Source: Atopobiaceae bacterium (GTDB lineage: Bacteria; Actinomycetota; Coriobacteriia; Coriobacteriales; Atopobiaceae). Taken from it: a stretch of DNA of 64,000 nucleotides. The position numbers were made by a program, and so were the translations under genes. The notes under the pieces were generated by a model. That model did not search any database and was not told the origin of the DNA. It saw only the letters and a program-made list of their open reading frames with translations. Shown in pieces: positions 21,305 through 30,992 of this stretch (position 1 is the stretch's first letter; the number at the start of each line of letters is the position of its first letter). The stretch lies in assembly GCA_022482785.1 (NCBI GenBank), contig JAKVON010000002.1, forward strand, positions 124,001 to 188,000. The letters are read 5' to 3'.

Positions 21305-23217
21305 GGGTGGGAGAGGGGTATCGAGCTTTGATTGACGAGACGGTGGACCTTGGCCGCGCGCGGGCCGTCCTCAAGGACGTCTTCGGGCACGATGACTTCC
21401 GTCCCAGCCAGCGCGAACTGGTGGAGGCCGTGCTCGCGGGGCGAGACGTGCTCGGGGTCATGCCCACCGGCGCCGGCAAGTCGCTCGTCTACCAGGTGCC
21501 GGCCATTCTCTCGGGCGGTCTGGCCATCGTGGTGTCGCCGCTCATCTCGCTCATGAAGGACCAGGTCGCCGCCCTCGGGGAGGCGGGCGTCGCGGCGGCG
21601 TGCATCAACTCCGCGCAGACGCCCGCCGAGCAGGACAGCGCCTTCCGGCTCGCCTCGTCCGGCGAGTGCCGCCTGCTCTACGTGGCGCCCGAGCGGCTCG
21701 ACACCTCGCGCGTCGCCCAGATCTGCCGCTCGGTGCCGCCTGCGCTCGTCGCGGTGGACGAGGCCCACTGCGTCTCCCAGTGGGGACAGGACTTCCGTCC
21801 CAGCTACATGGGCATCGCGGGCTTCGTCTCCTCGCTCCCGGCGCGGCCTCCCGTCGTGGCGCTCACGGCCACGGCCACGGCCGACGTGCGCGCCGACGTC
21901 GTCCGCGGCCTCGAGCTCGTCGACCCGTTCGTCCTGGTCGCGGGTTTCGACCGCCCCAACCTCTTCTTCGGCGTCGAGCGTCCCGAGCCGCGTGAGAAGC
22001 TCGCATGCCTCCTGCGTCTGGTGCGCGAGCGTCCCGGCCAGACGGGCATCGTCTACTGCTCCACGCGCAATGCCGTCGAGGAGGTGTGCGACGCGCTTCG
22101 GCACGAGGGCCATGTGGCGACGCGCTACCATGCGGGCCTCGCCTCCGAGGAGCGCCGTCGCAACCAGGAGGACTTCCTCTACGACCGCGCGCGGGTCATG
22201 GTGGCCACCAATGCCTTCGGGATGGGCATCGACAAGTCGGACGTGGGCTTCGTCATCCACTACAACATGCCCGGCGACCTCGAGAGCTATTACCAGGAGG
22301 CGGGACGCGCCGGCCGCGACGGAACCCCTGCCGACTGCATCGTGATCTACAACAAGAGGGACGTCCGCACCGAGCAGTTCCTCGTCGACCGAGGCCGCGA
22401 CGAGGCGGTTGCCAACGGCACGGCACCCGAGGTGGCCCAGGAGCTGTGGCAGCGCGACTGCGAGCGGCTGCGGCGCATGACGCTCTGGTGCACCACCACG
22501 GAGTGCCTCCGCTCGCAGATCCTCCGCTACTTCGGCGAGGTCGACGCGCCTGCCCGCTGCGGGCACTGCTCGAACTGCCTCGCCGAGACGGACACGGTCG
22601 ATGCCACCATCGACGCCCAGAAGGCGATGAGCTGCGTGGTGCGCATCGAGAGGGCCGGCAGGCAGGTGGGCCGCGCCACGATCGTCGACGTGCTGCGCGG
22701 CTCCAAGGCAGAACGCATCACGCGCTGGCACTTCGACCAGCTCAGCACCTACGGCATCATGGCCGACGTTCCTACCGCGCGCGTGCGCTACCTCGTCGAC
22801 GCGCTCGTCGAGCGGGGGCTGCTCGCCACGACCGACGGCCAGTACCCCACGGTCTTCGCGACCGAGGCGGGGCTGCGCTGGCTTCTCAAGGAGAGGACCC
22901 CCTTCGAGCTCAAGGTGCCCAGGCGACTGCCCAAGGCGGAGTCTGCCGCCCCGCGGCCGGGCTCTGGGCGCAAGGGCTCCGCCGCGAACCTCCCCGAGGC
23001 CGACCAGGCCCTCTTCGAGTCGCTCCGTGCCCTTCGCTCCCGGATCGCCGCCGAGGAGGAGGTGCCGGCCTACATCGTGTTCAGCAACGCCGCCCTGGCC
23101 GACATGGCGGCGCGGCGGCCGCGCTCCGCCGAGGAGTTCCTTCAGGTCTCGGGTGTCGGCCGTGTCAAGGCCGAACGCTACGGCGAGCGCTTCCTCGCCT
23201 GCATCGCAGAGGGGTAG
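21301..23217 (+). CDS. recQ: RecQ, 3'-5' DNA helicase
   Basis: A 638-residue superfamily 2 helicase for replication-fork and recombination repair. Walker A MPTGAGKS is at about 54-61, DEAH at 153-156 with the RecQ loop [14 protein letters not shown], and motif [13 protein letters not shown] zinc-binding segment ([12 protein letters not shown]...CGHCSNC), an RQC winged helix and a C-terminal HRDC domain ([29 protein letters not shown]) follow. ATG 21301 overlaps the phosphatase stop. Complete and canonical. Confidence 0.96.
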   Translation: MRVGEGYRALIDETVDLGRARAVLKDVFGHDDFRPSQRELVEAVLAGRDVLGVMPTGAGKSLVYQVPAILSGGLAIVVSPLISLMKDQVAALGEAGVAAACINSAQTPAEQDSAFRLASSGECRLLYVAPERLDTSRVAQICRSVPPALVAVDEAHCVSQWGQDFRPSYMGIAGFVSSLPARPPVVALTATATADVRADVVRGLELVDPFVLVAGFDRPNLFFGVERPEPREKLACLLRLVRERPGQTGIVYCSTRNAVEEVCDALRHEGHVATRYHAGLASEERRRNQEDFLYDRARVMVATNAFGMGIDKSDVGFVIHYNMPGDLESYYQEAGRAGRDGTPADCIVIYNKRDVRTEQFLVDRGRDEAVANGTAPEVAQELWQRDCERLRRMTLWCTTTECLRSQILRYFGEVDAPARCGHCSNCLAETDTVDATIDAQKAMSCVVRIERAGRQVGRATIVDVLRGSKAERITRWHFDQLSTYGIMADVPTARVRYLVDALVERGLLATTDGQYPTVFATEAGLRWLLKERTPFELKVPRRLPKAESAAPRPGSGRKGSAANLPEADQALFESLRALRSRIAAEEEVPAYIVFSNAALADMAARRPRSAEEFLQVSGVGRVKAERYGERFLACIAEG

Positions 23218-23261
23218 GGCGCGCGCTCTGGTTCCGAGCCTGCTGCCGAGTGGCCGGAGCC

Positions 23262-23333
23262 CATCGCTTCGAGCCAGATGGTCAAACAAAGGTCATCCTC
23301 GTGGCTCGTCTGACCATCTGGCTCGAAGCGATG
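23262..23333. repeat. Perfect 23-bp inverted repeat (hairpin) between recQ and the SPFH gene
   Basis: Left arm 23262-23284 (CATCGCTTCGAGCCAGAT...) and right arm 23311-23333 are exact reverse complements with a 26-base loop. There is no T-tract. Architecture matches the hairpin at 37158-37230, though the sequences are unrelated. Confidence 0.85.
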
Positions 23334-23394
23334 AGGGGCGAGTCCGTTGGTCGCGAAACCGCTAGACTGTTCCCATCACGGCGAGAGGAGTGCC

Positions 23395-24495
23395 ATGGGC
23401 TCGAATGCGCAGGGACGGCCGCCCGCTCCGGGAGGGGGACGGCCTCACGGGGGAGGCGGCAACGGCTGGAAGGTCGTCATTGCCGTCCTCGTGCTGGGCT
23501 TTCTCTTCCAGTCGTGCAGCGCGCTCCTCTTCGCCGGCTATCCCGCGGCCTCTCGCACCCCTTCGATCGGAGGAAACATGATCGTTCTCATCGTCATCCT
23601 GGCCATTGCCGCCATCGTCGTGTTCAACACGATGTACATCGTGCGGCAGCAGCATGTCGCCGTCATCGAGAGGCTCGGCCGCTTCCACTCCATCAGCCGT
23701 CCCGGCTTCCACGTCCGCGTGCCCTTCTTCGACAAGATCGCCCACGACGTCGACCTCATGACCGAGGACGAGCACATGACGTTCGACGCCAAGACCGCCG
23801 ACAACGTGACCATCGAGCTCGACGTCTCGGCGCAGTATCGCGTCGATGCCACCTATCCCGCGGGCCAGGACATGGGAGGCATCTACAAGAGCCAGTACAC
23901 CCTGGCCTCTCCCGTCGCCCAGATGAAGGACTACCTCGCCGACGCCCTCCGCTCCCAGATCCCCAACCGCACCCTCGACGAGGTCTTCTCCGAGAAGGAC
24001 GCGATCGCACATTCCATCGACGAGGTGGTCGCCGCCAAGATGCTGGGCTACGGCTACATCCTGGTCACGACCCTCATCACCACGATCCGCCTGCCCCAGG
24101 AGGTCCAGGAGTCGATGAACCGCATCGTCGCCTCCAAGAACAACCTCGCCAGCGCCCAGAACGACGCCAACGCGCAGAAGGTCAAGGTCGTCACCGCCGC
24201 CCAGGCCAAGGCAGAGGCCATGGCCGCCGAGGGCAAGGGCATCGCCGACCAGCGCGCCAACATCGCCGACGGCATCGCGCGCTCGCTCGGCACCATCGAG
24301 GCCTCGGGCGTCTCGACCGAGGAGGCGAACCGCCTCTTCCAGTTCACGCAGTGGTGCGACATGATGTCTGCCTACGCCGCGACCGGCGCGTCCACCGTGG
24401 TGCTCCCCAGCGACTTCCGCGAGAACGCGAGCATGTTCGAGCAGATGCTCTCCGCGGGTGCCACCAGGACGAGCGGGAAGGCCCCTCGCGCCTAG
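23395..24495 (+). CDS. SPFH/Band 7 (stomatin/prohibitin-like) membrane protein
   Basis: A 366-residue protein. A Gly/Pro-rich N-terminus is followed by two hydrophobic stretches (VVIAVLVLGFLFQSCSALLFAG and MIVLIVILAIAAIVVF). The SPFH core then starts at YIVRQQHVAVIERLGRFHSISRPGFHVRVPFFDK. The long Ala/Gln/Lys helix (NAQKVKVVTAAQAKAEAMAAEGKG) is the usual coiled-coil oligomerisation region. Most bacterial homologues organise membrane microdomains; the exact role here is unknown. GAGAGGAG lies before ATG 23395. Next gene follows after 11 bases. Confidence 0.9.
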   Translation: MGSNAQGRPPAPGGGRPHGGGGNGWKVVIAVLVLGFLFQSCSALLFAGYPAASRTPSIGGNMIVLIVILAIAAIVVFNTMYIVRQQHVAVIERLGRFHSISRPGFHVRVPFFDKIAHDVDLMTEDEHMTFDAKTADNVTIELDVSAQYRVDATYPAGQDMGGIYKSQYTLASPVAQMKDYLADALRSQIPNRTLDEVFSEKDAIAHSIDEVVAAKMLGYGYILVTTLITTIRLPQEVQESMNRIVASKNNLASAQNDANAQKVKVVTAAQAKAEAMAAEGKGIADQRANIADGIARSLGTIEASGVSTEEANRLFQFTQWCDMMSAYAATGASTVVLPSDFRENASMFEQMLSAGATRTSGKAPRA

Positions 24496-24506
24496 CGGGG
24501 TGTCCC

Positions 24507-25436
24507 ATGTCCCCCGCGCCCACACAGAGCCAGGACCTCAAGGCCCTCCTCCGCTCGGATGGGGTCGCCAAGCTGGCGATCGTCTTCTGCGCGACCGCCT
24601 GGGGCATCTCGTTCTTCATCATGAAGGACGCCATCTCTCAGATGCCCGTCCCGTTTCTGCTCACGGTTCGCTTCGCCCTTGCCGCGGCGCTCATGTTCGT
24701 GCTGTTCAGGCATCGCGTCTTCGACCGCCTCGACCGGCGGTGCATGAGGGTCGGGCTGCTTCTGGGCATCGCCGACTGGGGGGCCTACGCGCTCCAGACG
24801 GTGGGGCTGGCCTACACCACCCCTGGCAAGAACGCGTTTCTCACTGGCTGCTACTGCGTCATCGTGCCGTTCGCCGCGTGGGCGATCGGGCGGGGCAGGC
24901 CCAGCCGCCTCGCCGTCCTGGCCGCCGGCCTCTGCGTGGTGGGCCTGGGCTTCGTGGCGCTCGACGCGGGCCCCGAGCCGAACGTCGGCGACGTGCTCAC
25001 CTTCGCCTGCGCCGTCCTGTTCGCCTTCCAGATGGCACTCACCTCGAAGCTCTCGGTGGGGCTCGACATCTGGGTGCTCACCTCGTGGGAGATGCTCGCG
25101 ATGGGGGCGGCCTCGGCGGTCTGGATGGTGGGGACCGGCGGATACCCGACCCCCGACATACTCACGCCCGCCAACGTCGAGGTGCTCGTCTTCCTGGGCG
25201 TGGTCTGCTCGGCGGGCTGCTCGTGCCTGCTCAACTACGGCCTCACCGTGGTCGACCCCTCGGTGGGCGCGCTGCTGTCCTCGCTCGAGTCTCCCATCGG
25301 GGTCGTCTCGTCGGTCGTGTTCGCGGGAGAGGTGCTCACCGGCAGGCTGGTGGTGGGCCTCGCCCTCATAGCTGCCGCCATCGTGCTCTCGGAGATGGCC
25401 CCCAAGATCGCGGAGCGGCTCGGCCGCGTCGGCTGA
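24507..25436 (+). CDS. EamA/DMT-superfamily transporter
   Basis: A 309-residue integral membrane protein with about ten hydrophobic segments arranged as two EamA repeats. The first repeat has FCATAWGISFFIMKD and TPGKNAFLTGCYCVIVPFAAW; the second has LLNYGLTVVDPSVGALLSSLESPIGVVSSVVFAGE. This is the drug/metabolite transporter layout. Substrate cannot be predicted. Probably co-transcribed with the SPFH gene and converges on the minus-strand membrane protein. Confidence 0.9.
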   Translation: MSPAPTQSQDLKALLRSDGVAKLAIVFCATAWGISFFIMKDAISQMPVPFLLTVRFALAAALMFVLFRHRVFDRLDRRCMRVGLLLGIADWGAYALQTVGLAYTTPGKNAFLTGCYCVIVPFAAWAIGRGRPSRLAVLAAGLCVVGLGFVALDAGPEPNVGDVLTFACAVLFAFQMALTSKLSVGLDIWVLTSWEMLAMGAASAVWMVGTGGYPTPDILTPANVEVLVFLGVVCSAGCSCLLNYGLTVVDPSVGALLSSLESPIGVVSSVVFAGEVLTGRLVVGLALIAAAIVLSEMAPKIAERLGRVG

Positions 25437-25466
25437 CGTGGCCCGCCGCGTGACGGGACGGCCGCC

Positions 25467-26303
25467 TTATCCCCGCTGCCTCACGTAGGGCACGCGGCTG
25501 CCGTCCATGCCGACGTCGAAGACGATGGTGCGCCCCGACGCATCGGTGCAGGTGACCGTTCCGGCACCCAGGGTCGAGGTGTTATAGACGAGCTGGTCGC
25601 CGTTCACCTCGACGCTTCCGGGGCCGTCGAGCTCGGCGCTCCACGTCCCCTCGGGAAGGGGTGCGGCCGTGCTCGACTCCGGAACGCCCCATACCTGGTA
25701 GGCCACCGACGCCACGAGCAATGCGACCGCCAGCGCGAACATCGCGAGACGCGTCTTGCCCGGCCTCCCGAACTCGGCCGCCAGCACGAACATCGCGACA
25801 ACCGTGAACGCCGTGGTCACGAGATGGCGGGGGAATGCGAACCAGGCCTTCCACGCGTAGAGCCCGGCGAGGACGGCGAGCATCGCGAGCGCCATCGCGA
25901 GCGCGACCGTGCCCAGCGCCCCGCGTTCGCGCATCTGGTTCGCGAGGGCCCCTGCCGGCAGGCATGCCACGGTCGCGCCCAGCCAGTAGGGGTAGTAGCC
26001 CCAGACGCCCACGCCCAGGAACGGCATCTCGACCAGGTAGACCAGCGGCTGGCTCACGAGGAAGAACACGAACACCTTGAGTGCGGCCTCGACGGGACCC
26101 TTGCAGTTGGTCGCGATGATCACGCCGAAGACGAGCCACCACTCGTAGGAGACGGCGATGTCGGTCGCCGAGGTGTCGGCCAGCGCTGGGATGAGGTTGA
26201 GCACGGCCGTGACCAGGCCTGCCACGATGGCGAACACGATGACCACGGGCCATCCCATCGGGGTTCCCGTGAAGAGCCTGTCAAGTCTGCCTGCCTTCTC
26301 CAT
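25467..26303 (-). CDS. Multi-pass membrane protein of unknown function
   Basis: About 278 residues. Six to seven hydrophobic segments are visible (WPVVIVFAIVAGLVTAVLNLIP, VFGVIIATNCKGPVEAALKVFVFFLVSQPLVYL, GTVALAMALAMLAVLAGLYAW, HLVTTAFTVVAMFVLAA, LAMFALAVALLVASVAYQVWG). A C-terminal ~70-residue extracytoplasmic part looks like beta-strands (GTWSAELDGPGSVEVNG). I do not recognise a named family. ATG 26303 has GAGAGG six bases upstream; a GTG at 26309 overlapping the upstream stop is an alternative. Operon with the diguanylate cyclase is likely. Confidence 0.8.
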   Translation of the reverse strand: MEKAGRLDRLFTGTPMGWPVVIVFAIVAGLVTAVLNLIPALADTSATDIAVSYEWWLVFGVIIATNCKGPVEAALKVFVFFLVSQPLVYLVEMPFLGVGVWGYYPYWLGATVACLPAGALANQMRERGALGTVALAMALAMLAVLAGLYAWKAWFAFPRHLVTTAFTVVAMFVLAAEFGRPGKTRLAMFALAVALLVASVAYQVWGVPESSTAAPLPEGTWSAELDGPGSVEVNGDQLVYNTSTLGAGTVTCTDASGRTIVFDVGMDGSRVPYVRQRG

Positions 26304-26305
26304 GC

Positions 26306-27460
26306 TCACCCTCTCGACCTGCCGCGCGACCCGGCCAGATGGGTGGCCTTCTCGGCATAGAGCTCGCGGTCCGCGGCATTGACCAGCTCGTCGACGGTCT
26401 GCGCCGCGCCGGTGCCCGCCTGCGCGATTCCGATGCTCAGCCTCAGATGATAGGGGGCCTTCGACTCCCTGTCATGCCTCTCGAACGTCTCGACGACCTC
26501 CCTCTTGAGCTTCTCGGCCTCCGCCCTGCTCGGGAGGTTGCCCAGGAACGCGAACTCGTCCCCGCCGTAGCGGGAGATGACCACGTGCCGGTTGTCGGCG
26601 ACCTCCTTGAGCAGGTCGGCGACCTGGACGAGCGCGGCGTCCCCGGCGCGGTGCCCGTAGAAGTCGTTGATCGACTTGAAGCCGTCGACATCCATGAGCA
26701 GCAGGAACACGGGGCTGCTCGGGGTCGCGTCCTCGACCATGGCGCAGGCCCGCGACTCGAACTGCCGGCGGTTGTTGAGGCCCGTGAGTCCGTCGGTCGA
26801 GATCGAGTACTCCTGGAAGTTGGAGAAGACCATGACGACGGCGACGGTGCAGAGCGTCCAGGTGAAGGGGATGCCGTAGACGAAGATGTCCAGGATCGTG
26901 CCAAGGGCGGGGAGGATGAAGAACGCGAGCAGCGTGAGGAGCTCCCGCCTCCGCTGGGGGCTCGTCTCGCGCACGAAGGCGCGCAGCGTGAGCGCGGCCG
27001 AGGCCACGAGATAGAAGCCGGCGAACGTCGTCTGCAGGAAGTGGAGCGGCCCGCGGTGGTAGGCGATGGTGACGGGGTCGACGGTGAACACCCAGCCCGT
27101 CCAGACGCTCGCATAGCACGCGATGGCAAGGAGCATGACCGGCAGGGCCTCGACGAGGCGTTGGATGCGCGGCCTCTCCTCGCGGTCGAGGGTGGCCTCC
27201 GTGTAGCGGAGCCAGGAGAGTCCCGTGACCCCCGTCCAGAACAGGAAGGTCGAGTTCGCGAAGAGGCTCAGCGGGAGGTTGTTGCCGGAGGCGAGGATCG
27301 CGACCGCGCTCATGGCGAGCACGACGATGAGGTTGGCGACCACGCGCGACAGCGTGCGCCTGGCGTCGCTCAGATAGGCACTCCGCATCATCCTGAAGAG
27401 GATGAAGGCGAGGATGGCGACGCAGAGGATGTTGAGGTATGCGTAGGTCGTCTGGTACAA
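26306..27460 (-). CDS. Membrane-bound diguanylate cyclase (GGDEF)
   Basis: About 384 residues: six or seven N-terminal transmembrane helices followed by a GGDEF domain. STDGLTGLNNRRQFE opens the domain, MDVDGFKSINDFYGHRAGD is the metal/GTP region and RYGGDEFAFLG is the active site. No RxxD inhibitory site is seen five residues before GGDEF, so product inhibition may be weak. The start is placed at TTG 27460 because GGGAGG lies 7 bases upstream and the first helix follows directly; the track ORF start at 27748 runs into the divergent kinase promoter region. It makes c-di-GMP. Confidence 0.87.
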   Translation of the reverse strand: MYQTTYAYLNILCVAILAFILFRMMRSAYLSDARRTLSRVVANLIVVLAMSAVAILASGNNLPLSLFANSTFLFWTGVTGLSWLRYTEATLDREERPRIQRLVEALPVMLLAIACYASVWTGWVFTVDPVTIAYHRGPLHFLQTTFAGFYLVASAALTLRAFVRETSPQRRRELLTLLAFFILPALGTILDIFVYGIPFTWTLCTVAVVMVFSNFQEYSISTDGLTGLNNRRQFESRACAMVEDATPSSPVFLLLMDVDGFKSINDFYGHRAGDAALVQVADLLKEVADNRHVVISRYGGDEFAFLGNLPSRAEAEKLKREVVETFERHDRESKAPYHLRLSIGIAQAGTGAAQTVDELVNAADRELYAEKATHLAGSRGRSRG

Positions 27461-27671
27461 CTGCCACCCTCCCTCAGGGATGGGTTCGCGCCGAGGGCCT
27501 GTCCCGGGCATACCGATAAGGGTACCCGAGTTCCTGCGCGCGTCTCGCTCGCATGCCGGCATTCGACGGCAATCGGGCACCATTCGGCGCCGTGGGGAGT
27601 GCCGGTGCGGCGGGCAATTCGTCGGCTTTGGTATCATTTTCCAACCAGCGTCTTCGACGAGGGGTCCGCAC

Positions 27672-29657
27672 ATGGGAAGGCTTTCTGAGGACAAGGGTGC
27701 GGCCGCGGGGGTCCTCGTGCTCTGCCTGCTGCTCTCGTGCCTCGTCACCGCGTGGTACTACATCACCTTGCGGGACCAGTCGGCCCAGGACCTCAGGCGC
27801 GTCCAGACGATCTACACGGAGCGCACGGAGAGCCTCGTCAACTCGGTCTTCCACAAGACCGACGTCCTCGCCACGGTGGTCAAGCTCGATGCGGGCGACG
27901 TCTCGGACGAGACGTTCGACCAGGTCGCCAAGACCGTCTACGCCGAGAACAGCGGAATCCGCGGCATCCAGCTCATGCCTGGGGCGGTGGTTACCAAGTC
28001 CTATCCCCTCGAGGGCAACGAGGCCGTCATGGGGAAGAACTTCCTGCAGATTCCCGATCGCGCCGCCGACTGCCAGCTTGCCATCGACACGAGGAGCATC
28101 GCGCTCTCCGGGCCCTACAACCTCATCCAGGGCGGGCTCGGCCTCGTCGCGAGGAACCCCGTCTTCCTCGTCGACGACGCGGGCGACGAGTACTTCTGGG
28201 GGTTCTCCGCGATCGTGCTCGACCTGCCGGACGCGCTCAGCTCGGCGGGGCTCGGCGACCTCCCCGACGCCGGCTACGACTTCCAGCTCTTCTGCACCAA
28301 CGAGAACGGGGAGCGCATCGTCATCGAGGGGGACGAGGGCCTCGACACCTCCAGGGCGGTGCTCGGCACGGTGGAGGTCCCCAACCACGAGTGGACCCTC
28401 GCGGTGTCGCCCAAGGACCCCTGGGCGAACCTCCTGCGCTCGCTTGGCGTCCTGGCCTTCTGCACGGCGCTCAGCATCGCCGTCTGGCGGCAGTGCGTCA
28501 TGCTCCAGCGCGAGCACGAGGCCACGGAGGCCAAGGACCTGTTCTTCTCCGACGTGAGCCACGACATGAGGACCCCGCTGAACGCCATCGTGGGCTTCTC
28601 CAAGCTGGCCCGGAAGCCCAGCATCTCCGCCGAGCAACGCGATGACTACCTCGAGAAGGTGGAGCGCTCCGGCGGCCTGCTGGTCGACCTCATCGACGAC
28701 ACGCTCACCATCTCGCGCTCGGGCCAGGGCAAGATCGAGCTGCACCCGGTGGCGCACGACGCGCGGACGCTCTTCTCCTCGGTCTGCGACTCGGTCGGGA
28801 GCATGGCCGAGCGGGGCGGCGTCTCCTTCGCGGCCGACCTGTCCCGGCTCGATGACTGCGCGATCATGGCCGACGGCCTCAGCGTGCAGAAGGTGCTGCT
28901 GAACCTGCTCTCCAACGCCGTGCGCTACACCCCTTCCGGAGGCCATGTCCGCTACGTGGTGTCGAGCGAGGAGGCGGCTCCCAGCCACGCGGCCTTCTCC
29001 GTCGTGGTGTCAGACGACGGCATCGGGATGGGCGAGGAGTTCCAGCGACACCTCTACGAGCCCTTCTCGCAGGAGAAGCGCTCGGGATACGAGTCCGTGG
29101 GAACGGGTCTCGGGCTCTCCATCGTCAGGCAGCTGGTCGACCTCATGGGCGGGAGAATCTCCTTTTCGAGCAAGGTGGGCGAGGGAACCACCTTCGCCCT
29201 GCATCTGAGCTTCGCACGCGCTGCCGCGGCCTCGACCAGTCCCGCCCCCGCCATCGGGGACGTGCGCGGCGCGCTCGCCGGGAGGCGTGCCCTGCTGTGC
29301 GAGGACAACGAGCTCAACGCCGAGATTGCCGTGGCGCTGCTCGCCGACGAGGGCGTCGAGGTGGTCACGGCCAAGGACGGCAAGGCGGGCGTCGAGCTGT
29401 TCTCGGCGAGCGACGTCGGCTGGTTCGACATGGTGCTCATGGACGTTCGCATGCCCGTCATGGACGGCCTCGAGGCGGCGCGGGCGATTCGCTCGCTGCG
29501 CCGCCCGGATGCGGCGAGCGTCCCTATCGTCGCGATGACGGCCAACACCTTCGCCGACGACGTGAGGGAATGCCTCGATGCGGGCATGAACGCGCACGTC
29601 GCGAAGCCCATCGACCCAGTGGCCCTGCGCTCCACGCTCGCGGGGCTGGTGCGCTAG
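27672..29657 (+). CDS. Hybrid sensor histidine kinase with C-terminal receiver
   Basis: About 661 residues. TM1 at 11-33, a CHASE-like extracytoplasmic domain (SGIRGIQLMPGAVVTKSYPLEGNE), TM2 near 256-275, HisKA with phosphoacceptor SHDMRTPLNAI, HATPase with NLLSNAVRY, DDGIGM and GTGLGLSIV, then a receiver domain with acceptor Asp in MDVRMPVMDG and AKPIDP. No Hpt or output protein is nearby, so its downstream partner is unknown. Divergent from the diguanylate cyclase (211-base gap), which hints at a shared signalling circuit. Confidence 0.92.
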   Translation: MGRLSEDKGAAAGVLVLCLLLSCLVTAWYYITLRDQSAQDLRRVQTIYTERTESLVNSVFHKTDVLATVVKLDAGDVSDETFDQVAKTVYAENSGIRGIQLMPGAVVTKSYPLEGNEAVMGKNFLQIPDRAADCQLAIDTRSIALSGPYNLIQGGLGLVARNPVFLVDDAGDEYFWGFSAIVLDLPDALSSAGLGDLPDAGYDFQLFCTNENGERIVIEGDEGLDTSRAVLGTVEVPNHEWTLAVSPKDPWANLLRSLGVLAFCTALSIAVWRQCVMLQREHEATEAKDLFFSDVSHDMRTPLNAIVGFSKLARKPSISAEQRDDYLEKVERSGGLLVDLIDDTLTISRSGQGKIELHPVAHDARTLFSSVCDSVGSMAERGGVSFAADLSRLDDCAIMADGLSVQKVLLNLLSNAVRYTPSGGHVRYVVSSEEAAPSHAAFSVVVSDDGIGMGEEFQRHLYEPFSQEKRSGYESVGTGLGLSIVRQLVDLMGGRISFSSKVGEGTTFALHLSFARAAAASTSPAPAIGDVRGALAGRRALLCEDNELNAEIAVALLADEGVEVVTAKDGKAGVELFSASDVGWFDMVLMDVRMPVMDGLEAARAIRSLRRPDAASVPIVAMTANTFADDVRECLDAGMNAHVAKPIDPVALRSTLAGLVR

Positions 29658-29682
29658 GGGCGGCGGCGCCGGGTAGCCGTGC

Positions 29683-29778
29683 AGGAAAATGCAGGCTGTG
29701 GCGGGGTTTTCGGCCCCAGGGGCCCGAATCCGGAGGAAAATGACAGGCTGTGGTCCACAGGTTGCAAAATCCTGCAGG
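29683..29778. repeat. Palindromic intergenic element with internal direct repeat
   Basis: AGGAAAATG(A)CAGGCTGTGG occurs at 29683 and again at 29734. The outer parts pair imperfectly: TGCAGGAAAATGCAGGCTGTGG at the left and CCACAGGTTGCAAAATCCTGCA at the right. It lies between convergent genes and may terminate both. Confidence 0.55.
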
Positions 29779-29813
29779 CGCGGCCCGGGCGCCGGCCGCC
29801 AGCGGCGCTGCCC

Positions 29814-30743
29814 CTAGTCCGTGACGTCGGCCAGCCATCCGAACAGATGGGAGAGCACCGGGTCGGTCTCGACCTGGTGCTTGTGCATCGTCACCGTGGT
29901 GATCATGTGCTGCCAGGCGGGGTCGTCCATCGCATGGAGCGTCGCCGCCTTGGGGCCCAGCCCCCGGCGCAGCACGTCCGCGAACGCCTCCTCGCTCGCG
30001 AAGGGGCTGGCGGTGTCGGCCGTGCCGTGCACGCCGAAGGAGGGAACGTCCGGCAGCCTCCCCTCCGAGCCGAGCCGCCGTGCGACGGCGATGGGGGAGT
30101 AGGGCAGCAGCGCCTCGTGGACCGAGCGCTCGTCGGCGGGGTCCATCCCCGGGAGGTCGAGCAGGGCACGCGTCACCAGGGGGCCGAGCGGTGCCGGCGG
30201 GACGGGCCTCGAGAGCATGTCGTCGGCGTCGAGCACGGCCGCGCACGAGACGTAGGCCCTGATCGCCTCCCTGTCGATTCCGTGACGTTCCTGCAGGTCG
30301 CGGTCGTAGGCCACCAGCGCGGCGGACATCCCGCCGGCCGAGCTCCCTCCCACCACGACGCTCTCGCAGGTCGTCCCGCGCCCGCGGAGCCACGCCATCG
30401 CGGCGCGCACCCCCTCCGCCGCGTCGTCCACCTGAGCGGGAAAGCGATGCCGTGGCATGAGCCGAAACCCCACCGAGACGAACCGGTATCCCTGGGCGTT
30501 GTAGACGTCGGCGGCATTGGCCATGCTCTCTGGCGTCCCCACGAGGTAGCCCCCGCCGTGGAACCACATGACCACGGCGTCGTGGCGCACCTCGGCGGGC
30601 TCCCAGACCACGCAGCGCTGCAGCCTGTCGGGCCCGAACGGAACGATCGCGGGTCCGCCCCTGCGCGCGGGGCGGTGACGATCGTAGTAGGCCGGCTCGA
30701 GATAGGCGACGGGGGTGGAAAGCACCTCGAAGACAGCTCCCAT
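29814..30743 (-). CDS. Alpha/beta-hydrolase, hormone-sensitive-lipase-type esterase
   Basis: About 309 residues. The oxyanion motif VMWFHGGGYLVG and the nucleophile elbow GGSSAGG (catalytic Ser) define the HSL/acetyl-esterase family. The later FGVHGTADTASPF carries the likely Asp, and the His is in the C-terminal region (DDPAWQHMITT). Start at ATG 30743 (MGAVFEVLS) is preceded by GAGAGGGG; the track start at 30815 lacks one. Probably hydrolyses short-chain esters; natural substrate unknown. Single-gene unit between a repeat and the gltB promoter. Confidence 0.86.
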   Translation of the reverse strand: MGAVFEVLSTPVAYLEPAYYDRHRPARRGGPAIVPFGPDRLQRCVVWEPAEVRHDAVVMWFHGGGYLVGTPESMANAADVYNAQGYRFVSVGFRLMPRHRFPAQVDDAAEGVRAAMAWLRGRGTTCESVVVGGSSAGGMSAALVAYDRDLQERHGIDREAIRAYVSCAAVLDADDMLSRPVPPAPLGPLVTRALLDLPGMDPADERSVHEALLPYSPIAVARRLGSEGRLPDVPSFGVHGTADTASPFASEEAFADVLRRGLGPKAATLHAMDDPAWQHMITTVTMHKHQVETDPVLSHLFGWLADVTD

Positions 30744-30931
30744 GCCTGGCCCCTCTCCCGTGGAGGCGTCGTGTCGGCGCCTGGTCCCTACGATACCATC
30801 ACCGCCTCGAAGCACGTATAATGCGGAAGGTCCCAGTGCCTCGTCGTGTTACGGGTGGGTTTCGAACGCGTCACCGAATGGCGGCAAGACCGTCACGACT
30901 TCGCGCAAATCGCGGGGTGGCCGGAGCCGTC

Positions 30932-30960
30932 TTGTAGGATTGATTCCCAACCCAGATAAC
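30932..30960 (+). promoter_or_regulatory. Candidate promoter of gltBD
   Basis: TTGTAG (30932-30937), 17-base spacer, GATAAC (30955-30960), 32 bases before the gltB ATG. Sequence-pattern call only. Confidence 0.4.
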
Positions 30961-30992
30961 GTGCCAACCAGACAACGAGCTAAGGAAGACGC

